A stretch of DNA of 64,000 nt from Bacteroidota bacterium (GTDB lineage Bacteria; Bacteroidota; Bacteroidia; Chitinophagales; Chitinophagaceae), in NCBI GenBank assembly GCA_028876495.1, contig JAGWRO010000024.1, forward strand, positions 62,001 to 126,000, given 5' to 3'. Under the pieces are notes generated by a model. It was not told the origin of the DNA, did not search any database, and saw nothing but the letters and a program-made list of their open reading frames with translations. Shown piece by piece: positions 16,136 through 24,375 of the stretch (position 1 is its first letter; each line of letters begins with the position of its first letter). The position numbers were made by a program, and so were the translations under genes.

Positions 16136-16363
16136 ATGAAAACATATCATTTACCAATCGTGGTTGAAGTTGATGAGGATGGCTTTTTTATTGTTTCCTG
16201 CCCTTTATATAAAGGCTGCCACAGCTATGGAAAAAATATAGATGAGGCGCTTGATAATTTAAAAGAAGTGATCGCGATGTGCGTTGAAGAACAACCATTA
16301 GAAGAATCAAATAAATTTATTGGAGTTCGGGAAATAGAGTTTAAAACATCACTTATTTCATGA
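16136..16363 (+). CDS. hicB: HicB-like antitoxin (minimal form)
   Basis: A 75-residue protein with the partial RNase-H-like HicB fold: a strand of the type IVVEVDEDGFFIVSCP, the conserved GCHSYGKNIDEALDNLKE segment, and a short acidic tail. It lacks the C-terminal DNA-binding domain found in longer HicB proteins, so it may neutralise the toxin without strong operator binding of its own. It overlaps hicA by 4 bp (ATGA). The order antitoxin-then-toxin is the reverse of E. coli hicAB but common elsewhere. Confidence 0.85.
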   Translation: MKTYHLPIVVEVDEDGFFIVSCPLYKGCHSYGKNIDEALDNLKEVIAMCVEEQPLEESNKFIGVREIEFKTSLIS

Positions 16364-16596
16364 GTGAAAAGTTACCCGTCATAAGTGGAAAGGATTTTAT
16401 AAAAATTCTGGAGAAAGCAGGATTTATTGTAATAAGAATCAATGGTTCGCATCACCGAATGAAGCATCCTGATGGAAGAATTACAACAATTCCTGTTCAT
16501 AAAAACCAGACCCTTCCAAAAGGTTTGCCGAGAAAAATATTAAGGGAAGATTTGGAAATGTCGGTTGAGACTTTGCATAAGCTGATCAAACAATAA
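16360..16596 (+). CDS. hicA: HicA-like mRNA interferase toxin
   Basis: A 78-residue double-stranded RNA-binding-like toxin that cleaves mRNA when not bound by HicB. The family signature is clear: ISGKDFIKILEKAGF, then the catalytic histidine in INGSHHRMKHPDG, then TTIPVH and LPKGLPRKILRE. Translation is probably coupled to hicB through the ATGA overlap. It ends 17 bp before a polygalacturonase gene. Confidence 0.9.
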   Translation: MSEKLPVISGKDFIKILEKAGFIVIRINGSHHRMKHPDGRITTIPVHKNQTLPKGLPRKILREDLEMSVETLHKLIKQ

Positions 16597-16613
16597 TTTA
16601 TAAACTAAACAAG

Positions 16614-18134
16614 ATGCCTTCATTTTACAAAGCCTTTCTCTTAACTTCTGTTTTATTTTATTTTACTAACGTAAAATCACAAACGCAAATTAATTATTAC
16701 AATGTAAAAGATTATGGAGCGAAAGGCGATGGAATAAATATGGATGGATCAGCCATCAATAAAGCCATCAGTGATGCCGCAAAAGCAGGCGGAGGAACCA
16801 TTTATCTTCCAGCAGGAAATTACCTGAGCGGTTCAATACATTTAAAAAGCAACATTTGTCTTTATATAGATCAAGGTGCTACATTGATTGCTTCTTCTGA
16901 TTCAACTTTATTTGACAAGCCCGAAAAAAGTATCAATGATATTTACCAGGATTATGGCCACAGCCATTTCCACAATAGTTTTATCTGGGGCGAAGATTTG
17001 CATGATATTTCAATCATTGGTGCCGGAAAAATTTGGGGAAAAGGATTGGTAAGAAACGGCAACAAAGGCGATGAAAATCCTAATAAATCAATAAGCCTTT
17101 TGCGTTGCCGAAATGTGATCATAAGAGACGTTACTATTTTTCACGGTGGTTGGTTTGCGATTCTTGCTACAGGTGTTGACAATTTAACCATCGATAATTT
17201 AAAAGTAGATACCGATCGCGATGGCTTTGATATTGATTGCTGCAAAAATGTAAAGGTTTCCAACTGCACGGTTAATTCGCCACGGGACGATGGAATTTGT
17301 TTAAAAAGTTCTTTCGCTTTAGGTTACGCCCGATCAACGGAAAATGTAACTATTACCAATTGCCAGGTAAGTGGTTATGTGGAAGGAACATTGCTGGATG
17401 GAACCTTTCAAAAAACAGATCCCAAAAACCACGAGCCAACAGGAAGAATAAAATTCGGGACAGAAAGCAACGGTGGTTTTAAAAATATTACGATCACCAA
17501 TTGTGTATTTGATGATTGCCGCGGCCTTGCTTTGGAAACCGTTGATGGGGCGCTACTCGAAGACGTAACCATCTCAAACATTACGATGCGCGATATTGGA
17601 AATGCGCCTGTATTTATCAGGATCGGCGCAAGAATGCGCGGCCCCGATTCTATACCAATCGGCGAGTGTAGAAGAATTATCATCAGCAATATTGTTGCCT
17701 ATAATGTAGATGACAAACAAGGGGCAATAATCAGTGGACTACCCGGCCATTATATACAGGATCTTCAATTAAGCAACATAAGAATTTATTACAAAGGCGG
17801 TGAATCAAAAGATGCCGCGAACATCACTGTTCCTGAACATGAAAAGGATTATCCTGAACCGGATAGCTGGAAAACAATGCCTTCTTACGGCTTTTATATC
17901 AGGCATGTAAAGAATCTTAAAATGCATGATGTGCAGGTAAGTTATTTGAAAGATGATTATCGTCCGCCTTTTATTTTGGATGATGTAAAAGGAGGGATTC
18001 TTTATGATATACAAGCCGAAAAAAATTCCGGCACTTCTTCTTTTGTTTTAAAAAATGTGGAAGACATTCACATTTCTCAAACGAACGGAACAAAAGATAC
18101 TTATATAAATAAAGCGGTAAGAAAGGATTTGTAA
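16614..18134 (+). CDS. Glycoside hydrolase family 28 (polygalacturonase-like), exported
   Basis: A 506-residue right-handed beta-helix enzyme with a signal peptide (about 1-22). It starts with the pectinase segment VKDYGAKGDGINMDGSAINK. GH28-type motifs follow: TDRDGFDIDCCKNV and SPRDDGICLKS supply the catalytic aspartates, and GTESNGGFKNITITNC corresponds to the conserved GxES loop. It would hydrolyse galacturonan or a related pectic or rhamnogalacturonan backbone in the periplasm. It begins 17 bp after hicA, so read-through from that pair is possible. Confidence 0.88.
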   Translation: MPSFYKAFLLTSVLFYFTNVKSQTQINYYNVKDYGAKGDGINMDGSAINKAISDAAKAGGGTIYLPAGNYLSGSIHLKSNICLYIDQGATLIASSDSTLFDKPEKSINDIYQDYGHSHFHNSFIWGEDLHDISIIGAGKIWGKGLVRNGNKGDENPNKSISLLRCRNVIIRDVTIFHGGWFAILATGVDNLTIDNLKVDTDRDGFDIDCCKNVKVSNCTVNSPRDDGICLKSSFALGYARSTENVTITNCQVSGYVEGTLLDGTFQKTDPKNHEPTGRIKFGTESNGGFKNITITNCVFDDCRGLALETVDGALLEDVTISNITMRDIGNAPVFIRIGARMRGPDSIPIGECRRIIISNIVAYNVDDKQGAIISGLPGHYIQDLQLSNIRIYYKGGESKDAANITVPEHEKDYPEPDSWKTMPSYGFYIRHVKNLKMHDVQVSYLKDDYRPPFILDDVKGGILYDIQAEKNSGTSSFVLKNVEDIHISQTNGTKDTYINKAVRKDL

Positions 18135-18181
18135 TTTTTATAGTAAAGCAACAAATTGCAAGGAATTTTATTTTTGCAAAA

Positions 18182-18202
18182 CAACCACGTTTGGTTGATC
18201 AA
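18182..18202. promoter_or_regulatory. Palindromic operator candidate upstream of the sugar-catabolic run
   Basis: CAACCA (18182-18187) and TGGTTG (18192-18197) form a 6-bp inverted repeat with a 4-bp spacer. The overlapping TTGATCAA (18195-18202) is a perfect 8-bp palindrome. Sites like this are bound by GntR/LacI-type sugar regulators. It is about 155 bp before the HPS-like gene. No regulator gene is adjacent. Confidence 0.35.
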
Positions 18203-18355
18203 CAAAATAATAATCTCAAAATTATTTTTCCATTTTTCATTACTTTCGATAAGACTTTAACGCTTTTCGCTTTTATTTTTTGTTTTTTGTTTGATAGACT
18301 TTAGTGCTACTCATTGGGTAGAAAAAAAAATTATTAATAATTAACCTGTTTGCCA

Positions 18356-19048
18356 ATGACACCAATTGTTCAAATTTCTCTTGATCTTACCAATATTGAC
18401 GAAGCGCTTGAAACAGCGGCGATGGCGATGCGTGCGGGTGTGGATTGGCTGGAAGCAGGAACTCCACTCATTCTTTCAGAAGGATTGCATGGTGTAAAAA
18501 AATTGCGCGAATCTTTTCCGGGTATTCCGATAGTTGCCGATCTTAAAACGATGGATGGTGGCTATTTGGAAGCAGAAATGATGGCAAAAGCAGGTGCTAC
18601 TCATGTGGTGGTAATGGCAAGGGCGCATGAAGAAACGATAAAATGTGTTGTAAACGCGGGAAGAGATTTTGGAATAAAAGTAATGGGCGATAATCTGGGA
18701 AGTGAGGATATGGTTGCCGCCGCAAGATGGCTGGAAGAACTTGGATGCGATTATGTAATTCATCATATTGGTTATGACGAACGTCGTGGTATTGCTGCAA
18801 AAGGTCTTCGTATGCCAAGCCCGCTTGATCAATTAAGGGAAGTAGTTAACGCCGTAACAATTCCTGTACAAGCGGTCGGGGGGCTTTCATTGGAACAAGC
18901 CATTCAATGTCCACAATACGGAGCTCCGTTGGTTGTTTTAGGTGCGCCACTTACGATTGACAGTGATAGTTTTAAAACAGCAGGGGGCGATCTGGAAAGT
19001 TCATTACGCCTGATTTGTGATAAAATCCATTCTTATAAAATGAAATAA
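18356..19048 (+). CDS. HPS/KGPDC-like enzyme of the OMP decarboxylase suprafamily
   Basis: A 230-residue (beta/alpha)8 protein. The ATG at 18356 is preferred over an in-frame TTG at 18350. The metal/catalytic motif DLKTMD (Asp-x-Lys-x-x-Asp) is shared by 3-hexulose-6-phosphate synthase and 3-keto-L-gulonate-6-phosphate decarboxylase. The segment HHIGYDERRG is closer to the HxGxD of HPS than to the HRSRD of KGPDC. VGGLSLEQA and VLGAPLTIDS fill the phosphate-site loops. It begins a run of five oxidoreductase, isomerase and lactonase genes. No kinase is present, so whether the substrate is phosphorylated is open. It could act as an aldolase or a decarboxylase. Confidence 0.8.
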   Translation: MTPIVQISLDLTNIDEALETAAMAMRAGVDWLEAGTPLILSEGLHGVKKLRESFPGIPIVADLKTMDGGYLEAEMMAKAGATHVVVMARAHEETIKCVVNAGRDFGIKVMGDNLGSEDMVAAARWLEELGCDYVIHHIGYDERRGIAAKGLRMPSPLDQLREVVNAVTIPVQAVGGLSLEQAIQCPQYGAPLVVLGAPLTIDSDSFKTAGGDLESSLRLICDKIHSYKMK

Positions 19049-19061
19049 AATTCTTTTAAAC

Positions 19062-20087
19062 ATGAAATCTGCAGCTGTTGTAAATTATGCTCCTGAAAAA
19101 GGATCTGTTGAAATAAGAGAAATTGAAATGCCTTCTGTTGGTGAAGAAGATGTGCTTCTTGAAGTGGCCAATGTTGGTGTTTGCGGAAGCGACCTTCATC
19201 AATGGACTGCCGATCATAGTTGGCCGGTAAATTATCCTGTAGTTCTTGGTCACGAATTCGCAGGAACAATCGTTGAAACAGGAAGCAGAGTTTCACAATG
19301 GAAAAAAGGTGACAGAGTAGTAAGTGAAACCGCCGCTGTTATTGATTTGAACAATCCGATGTCCAAAGCCGGATTTTATAATCTTGATCCTACAAGAAAA
19401 GGTTTTGGCTATGGAGTAAACGGTGCAATGACAAAATTCGTTCGCGTACCGGCGCGTTGCCTGCATCAACTTCCGGATCAGTTGTCTTTTGAAAATGCGT
19501 GCCTTACAGAACCTTGCTGTGTGGCCTATAATGCGGTTGTTGAAAACACAGGCATCAAACCGGGAGATCGGGTTATGGTTCTCGGTCCCGGCACGATCGG
19601 CATTCTTTGTGCCGCTGTTGCAAAACTTTGCGGAGCAGAAGTAGCGGTTGTAGGATTGGAAACAGATAAAAGACGCATGGAAATTGCAAGGCAATACGGA
19701 TGTGAAACAATTACCGGCGATGCAACTGAGTGGGCACAAAGAAGAGACGGACTTGGCGCCGATGTTGTAATTGATGCAGCGGGGGTAAGTGCTACTTTAC
19801 AACTTGCCATGCAACTGGTAAGGCCAAAAGGAAAAATAACCAAAGTAGGTTGGGGGCCACAGCCATTAGGCTTTTCACTTGATCCGATCGTTCAAAAAAA
19901 CATAACGCTGCAAGGCAGTTTCAGTCATAACTGGCCCATTTGGGAACGGGTTATTTCTTTATTAGCAAGCGGCCAACTGGATGTAAAACCCATTATCGGC
20001 GGTGTTTGGCCAATTGGCGAATGGAAAACAGCATTTGAAAAAATGCATAAAGGAGAAATCGTAAAAAGTATTCTTAAACCAATATAA
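19062..20087 (+). CDS. Zinc-type medium-chain dehydrogenase (sugar-alcohol/sugar-acid DH family)
   Basis: A 341-residue MDR-fold NAD(P)-dependent dehydrogenase. The catalytic zinc region is intact (VCGSDLHQW and GHEFAGTIVETG), and the Rossmann motif is VLGPGTIGILCAA. The loop that normally carries four structural-zinc cysteines (CGxCxxCxxGxxxxC) is replaced by a cysteine-free stretch around residues 92-120, so the structural zinc is probably absent. It starts 13 bp after the HPS-like gene and ends 1 bp before the SDR gene. Oxidation of a secondary hydroxyl of a sugar or sugar acid is the likely reaction. Confidence 0.85.
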   Translation: MKSAAVVNYAPEKGSVEIREIEMPSVGEEDVLLEVANVGVCGSDLHQWTADHSWPVNYPVVLGHEFAGTIVETGSRVSQWKKGDRVVSETAAVIDLNNPMSKAGFYNLDPTRKGFGYGVNGAMTKFVRVPARCLHQLPDQLSFENACLTEPCCVAYNAVVENTGIKPGDRVMVLGPGTIGILCAAVAKLCGAEVAVVGLETDKRRMEIARQYGCETITGDATEWAQRRDGLGADVVIDAAGVSATLQLAMQLVRPKGKITKVGWGPQPLGFSLDPIVQKNITLQGSFSHNWPIWERVISLLASGQLDVKPIIGGVWPIGEWKTAFEKMHKGEIVKSILKPI

Positions 20088-20088
20088 T

Positions 20089-20889
20089 ATGCGATTAGAA
20101 AACAAAGTAATTATTGTAACGGGCAGCACAACAGGGATTGGTAAAGCCATTGCGATACGTTGCGCAAAAGAAGGTGCCAAAGTTGTCATTCACGGACTCG
20201 AAGAAGATTGGGGAAGATCTGTAGTTGAGGAATTGGGAGCCGATAATGCCATACTACATATTGAAGATCTGAGTATTGACGGAGCAACGCAAAGGCTTGT
20301 CGATCTTGCGTTAAAATCTTTTGGCAAACTGGATGCGATTGTAAACAATGCGGCGATCGTTGCTTCTTCTAATATTCAAACCACAGATAAATCTTTTCTG
20401 CAAAAAATTTTAGCGGTTAATACCATAGCGCCGTTTCAATTGATAAAAGATGCTTTACCACATTTGACTGAACAACATGGTTGTGTTTTAAATATAGGTT
20501 CTGTAAATGCCTGGTGCGGCGAACCTAATTTGCTTGCCTACAGTATGTCAAAAGGTGCGCTGATGACGATGACGCGAAATCTTGGAGATACATTACACCG
20601 GGTAAATCATGTACGGGTAAACCAAATCAACCCCGGTTGGGTTTTAACGGAATCGGAAAAACAACGAAAGAAAGATCATGGCTTATCTGATGATTGGTAT
20701 AAAGAACTTCCTTCTGTTTATGCGCCTTCCGGCCGAATTATTTTCCCCGAAGAAATAGCGGCAGCCGCAATCTATTGGCTAGCCGATGAAAGCGGCCCCA
20801 TTTCAGGGCAGGTGGTTGACCTTGGGCAATTTCCTTTCATCGGCAGAAACCCTCCGAAAGATTCTTCAACAATTAAAGAAACAAAATAA
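20089..20889 (+). CDS. Short-chain dehydrogenase/reductase
   Basis: A 266-residue classical SDR. The cofactor motif is TGSTTGIG near residue 12. NNAAIV follows, and the catalytic Ser-Tyr-Lys set lies in NIGSVNAW and AYSMSKGAL. The C-terminal SGQVVDLGQFPFIG is the usual end strand. It is the third gene of the sugar run, 1 bp after the dehydrogenase and 8 bp before the isomerase. It most likely interconverts a keto and hydroxy group on the same pathway. The substrate cannot be read from sequence. Confidence 0.87.
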   Translation: MRLENKVIIVTGSTTGIGKAIAIRCAKEGAKVVIHGLEEDWGRSVVEELGADNAILHIEDLSIDGATQRLVDLALKSFGKLDAIVNNAAIVASSNIQTTDKSFLQKILAVNTIAPFQLIKDALPHLTEQHGCVLNIGSVNAWCGEPNLLAYSMSKGALMTMTRNLGDTLHRVNHVRVNQINPGWVLTESEKQRKKDHGLSDDWYKELPSVYAPSGRIIFPEEIAAAAIYWLADESGPISGQVVDLGQFPFIGRNPPKDSSTIKETK

Positions 20890-20897
20890 GAAATTCA

Positions 20898-21782
20898 ATG
20901 CCCCAGTTAGCGGTCTTTCCCAAAGCCTTTATGAACGAGTTATGCAAGACGGGAACGATGAAAGTTTCTGAATGGATTGAATTAGCATCAAAGTTAGATG
21001 TAGACGGGCTGGAATGGTATGCAGGATTTTTAGAAATGGCTGATGAATCCAACTGGCCGTTATTCAGGAAGCAGGTTGAAGACAATGGAAAAGTAATTCC
21101 GATGATGTGTTGTTCGCCCGATTTTACACATCCCGATGCAAAATTTCGTGAAAGAGAAATTGAAAAACAGAAGAGATGGATTGATATGACTTATATTTTG
21201 GGCGGTTCTTATTGCCGGGTGCTTTCGGGGCAAAAGCGGCCGGAACTTTCTATCGTTCATGGAGTACACCTGGCAGCAGAATGCATTAAAGCGTGTTTGC
21301 CTTACGCACGCGAAAGAAATATTACGCTGATTCTTGAAAATCATTATAAAGACGATTTTTGGATTTATCCTGAATTTGCGCAAAAAGCAGATGTTTTTTG
21401 TATGTTGGTAGAGAAGATCAATGATCCCTGTTTCGGAGTCAACTTTGATCCAAGCAATACTTTCCTGGCCGGTGAAGATCCTATTGAACTTCTTAAAAGA
21501 ATTGCCAACCGTGTAGTAACGATGCACGCAAGCGACCGCTATTTGAAAGAAGGAACAATTGAAGATTTGAGAAAAGAAGAAATGGGAGCAGAAGGTTATG
21601 CAAAAAGATTATATCATGGAGAAATAGGCAAAGGCCTGAATGATTATGATGCCATTTTTTCAATTTTGAAAAATGCCGGTTTCGATGGATGGATCAGCAT
21701 TGAAGATGGAATAGACGGGATGTACCAATTGGAAAGAAGTGTTTCTTTTTTAAGAAACAAAATTGCTCGTTACTGGCCGTAG
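20898..21782 (+). CDS. Sugar phosphate isomerase/epimerase family TIM barrel
   Basis: A 294-residue xylose-isomerase-like (AP endonuclease 2 superfamily) protein. Candidate metal ligands fall at the usual strand ends: Glu in LILENHYKD, Asp in VNFDPSNT, His in VTMHASDRY and Glu in WISIEDG. The family includes hydroxypyruvate and tagatose isomerases, inosose enzymes and 3-oxo-sugar-acid decarboxylases, so the reaction is uncertain. It lies 8 bp after the SDR gene and 37 bp before the lactonase, which supports one pathway. Confidence 0.85.
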   Translation: MPQLAVFPKAFMNELCKTGTMKVSEWIELASKLDVDGLEWYAGFLEMADESNWPLFRKQVEDNGKVIPMMCCSPDFTHPDAKFREREIEKQKRWIDMTYILGGSYCRVLSGQKRPELSIVHGVHLAAECIKACLPYARERNITLILENHYKDDFWIYPEFAQKADVFCMLVEKINDPCFGVNFDPSNTFLAGEDPIELLKRIANRVVTMHASDRYLKEGTIEDLRKEEMGAEGYAKRLYHGEIGKGLNDYDAIFSILKNAGFDGWISIEDGIDGMYQLERSVSFLRNKIARYWP

Positions 21783-21819
21783 TTTTTAATAGCTTACGTA
21801 TCCAAAATAAAAATTTGAG

Positions 21820-22692
21820 ATGAAAGTTGATTCACTGTTTGCTTCAAAATGTACCCTTGGGGAAAGTCCCTTGTGGCATGCTGAAAGAAAGTGTTGCTAT
21901 TGGGTAGATATCGAAAGAGGTGTTTTATACGAATACAATTGGTTGTTTAAAACAGTACGAACCTGGAAATTTAATAAAAGACTTGGGCTGGTAAGAGAGG
22001 GGAAAAATAACCAATTGATATTGGCATTAGATGCCGGTATTGCAAGATTTAATTTAGAGACAGAACAACTTTCCCCGATCCTTGAAATTGAATCACCGGC
22101 TTCAGGCAACCGTTGTAATGATGGATCGTGCGACAGATTGGGAAGATTATGGATTGGCACCATGCATCTTCAACATAAAAAAGGTGCGGGGGCTTTGTAC
22201 ATGGTTGATAACAAGTCAGAAGTTCAGAAAAAAATTTCAAACACTTCAATTTCAAATGGAATCACCTGGTCGTTGGACAATAAACGAATGTTCTATGTTG
22301 ACAGTCCCACGCAAGTTATTCAATCTTTTATTTTCCATGAACAGTCCGGAGAAATTATTTTTGAAAAGAACGTAATAGAGGTGCCGCCAGAATTGGGAAC
22401 ACCGGATGGAATGTCAATAGACGAAGAAGGGATGCTGTGGATTGCACAGTGGGGAGGCTTTGGTGTTTACCGATGGAATCCGCACAACGGTAAACTGTTA
22501 GATAAAATTGAACTCCCTGTTCCACAAGTTACTTCCTGCACTTTTGCCGGAGAAAACCTGGACTATCTGATAATTACTTCAGCAAGAGAAAATTTAAAAG
22601 AAGAAGAACTAAAAAAATACCCGGAAAGTGGGAATGTGTTTGTTGTAAAAACTGCAGTAAAAGGCATTTTGACGAATAAATGCTTATGGTAA
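21820..22692 (+). CDS. SMP-30/gluconolactonase/LRE family sugar lactonase
   Basis: A 290-residue six-bladed beta-propeller. Metal-site residues are visible: Glu in GESPLWH near the N-terminus, Asn in SNGITWS and Asp in GTPDGMSID, plus the NRCNDGSCDRLGRLWIGTM blade. It would hydrolyse an aldono-lactone, made by a sugar dehydrogenase such as the neighbouring SDR, to the open sugar acid. There is no signal peptide, so it is cytoplasmic. It ends the tightly spaced run. The 291 bp after it hold no gene I recognise and probably contain the promoter of the MFS gene. Confidence 0.88.
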   Translation: MKVDSLFASKCTLGESPLWHAERKCCYWVDIERGVLYEYNWLFKTVRTWKFNKRLGLVREGKNNQLILALDAGIARFNLETEQLSPILEIESPASGNRCNDGSCDRLGRLWIGTMHLQHKKGAGALYMVDNKSEVQKKISNTSISNGITWSLDNKRMFYVDSPTQVIQSFIFHEQSGEIIFEKNVIEVPPELGTPDGMSIDEEGMLWIAQWGGFGVYRWNPHNGKLLDKIELPVPQVTSCTFAGENLDYLIITSARENLKEEELKKYPESGNVFVVKTAVKGILTNKCLW

Positions 22693-22983
22693 AAATAACC
22701 GGATAACAAAAAATTTATTCGCTTCACAAAAGTTATGATATTATTTTCCTTATCTTCATTTTTCGCTTTAATCGATTGCTTTGTATTGAATGAGAATTTA
22801 CACAACAAAAAATTTTGCAGAATATATGCCAAAAGCCGGAAAAGCTTTTCTATACTATATCTGATTGATAACATTAATTAATCGAGTGTACTTATTAAAC
22901 ATGGAAACTTGTAATTTTTAATATATTTTAATATCACCTCTAAATCCTCCGTTTTCATATTTTCAATATTTTAAAATTCAATT

Positions 22984-24276
22984 ATGGAAAAAACAATTCA
23001 GCCAAGAAAATTATTTGTAGCAAGTTGCCTTGCTTTATTGGTAACCTCTCTATCTTTCGGTATCCGCGCAGGTACCATGAACAACCTGATGGTGCAGTTT
23101 CATTTGGATGCCAAACAAATGGGATTAATTGCCGGAACTGCTTTCTGGGGATTTCCGTTAGCTATCGTTATAGGCGGAATGATAGTGGACTTAGTGGGAA
23201 TGAAACGTTTATTGCTACTGGCTTTTTTCCTTCATTTAGTCGGCATTGTTTTCACCGTTTTTTCATTCGGATTTTTCAGTTTATATATTTCAACCTTGTT
23301 TATAGGAATCGCCAATGGTTTGGTGGAAGCATCTTGTAATCCTTTGGTGACCAGCATTTACCCTGAGAATAAAACAACCAAATTGAACCACTTTCATTTT
23401 TGGTTTCCTGCGGGAATTGTAATCGGAACGCTGGTTTCGTTTGGCTTTGCTAAAATAGATCTGAATTGGCAATGGCAGGTTGCCACGATGTTGATCCCTA
23501 CTTTCATTTATGGATATTTATTTTTTAAACTCGATTTTCCGGTTACAGAAAGGGTTTCATCGGGTGTATCCACTAAAGAAATGTATAAAGCAGTGCTTAG
23601 TCCTTTATTTATTTTCTTATTTATTTGCATGTTGGGAACAGCGATAACAGAGCTTTTCACCAATCAATGGGTAGGCGTTTTACTCCAAAATGTTACCAGC
23701 AGCGCTATCCTTGTACTCGCCTTGGTTGCTGCCGTTCAGGCTGCAGCACGAAGTGTGGCCGGGCCTGTGGTGCATCGGATTTCGCCATCAGGATTATTAT
23801 TATTTTCTGCAATTATTTCAACTATCGGAATTTATATGTTGGGAACCACCAGCGGAGGTATGTTGTTTGTTGCTGCCATCATTTTTGGTATCGGCGTAGC
23901 TTATTTCTGGCCAACCATGCTTGGATTCGTTTCAGAAAATATTCCTAAATCCGGCGCACTGGGAATTAATTTATTGGGAGGCGCAGGCATGTTCGCTGTT
24001 TCGATTTATATGTTTTTTATGGGAGGCTATTATGATAACCTGATCTCAGCGGTATTGCCTGCCGGTGCAAATATTGACACTTACCGTTCTGCCGCTGCCG
24101 GTACGCCTGAAGCGGCCAAGTATGCAAGCGCGCAATTGCAGGCAGGGCCTCAGGTAATTAAGGCCACGAATATAATTCCACTCGTGCTGGTGTTCGCCTT
24201 TCTTTTTCTATATTTTTATATGAGATCTAAAAAGAAGAAAGCAGTTTCAATGCCGGTAATAGACGCGACGGCGTAA
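22984..24276 (+). CDS. MFS sugar transporter
   Basis: A 430-residue protein with about 12 hydrophobic segments and a central cytoplasmic loop. Features are an SFGIRAGTMNNL start, the loop GGMIVDLVGMKRL between TM2 and TM3 (an RKxGRR-like position), and a large extracellular Ala/Gly-rich loop before the last helix. It belongs to the sugar:proton symporter branch of the MFS. As the last gene of the sugar run it probably imports the pathway's substrate across the inner membrane. A strong terminator follows. Confidence 0.85.
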   Translation: MEKTIQPRKLFVASCLALLVTSLSFGIRAGTMNNLMVQFHLDAKQMGLIAGTAFWGFPLAIVIGGMIVDLVGMKRLLLLAFFLHLVGIVFTVFSFGFFSLYISTLFIGIANGLVEASCNPLVTSIYPENKTTKLNHFHFWFPAGIVIGTLVSFGFAKIDLNWQWQVATMLIPTFIYGYLFFKLDFPVTERVSSGVSTKEMYKAVLSPLFIFLFICMLGTAITELFTNQWVGVLLQNVTSSAILVLALVAAVQAAARSVAGPVVHRISPSGLLLFSAIISTIGIYMLGTTSGGMLFVAAIIFGIGVAYFWPTMLGFVSENIPKSGALGINLLGGAGMFAVSIYMFFMGGYYDNLISAVLPAGANIDTYRSAAAGTPEAAKYASAQLQAGPQVIKATNIIPLVLVFAFLFLYFYMRSKKKKAVSMPVIDATA

Positions 24277-24312
24277 CCTATTTTACGCCGTTTTAGTAAA
24301 GCAATAAATTTT

Positions 24313-24367
24313 GAAGATTTTTATTTTGCAATAAGTTAATGAGCAAAATAAAAATCTTCTTTTTTTA
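24313..24367 (+). terminator. Strong intrinsic terminator after the MFS gene
   Basis: GAAGATTTTTATTTTGC (24313-24329) pairs perfectly over 17 bp with 24343-24359 around a 13-nt loop, and a T-tract starts at 24360. It ends the plus-strand sugar operon. On the minus strand the same hairpin follows phoU by about 15 bp and may work in both directions. Confidence 0.85.
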
Positions 24368-24375
24368 TTCGTTTA

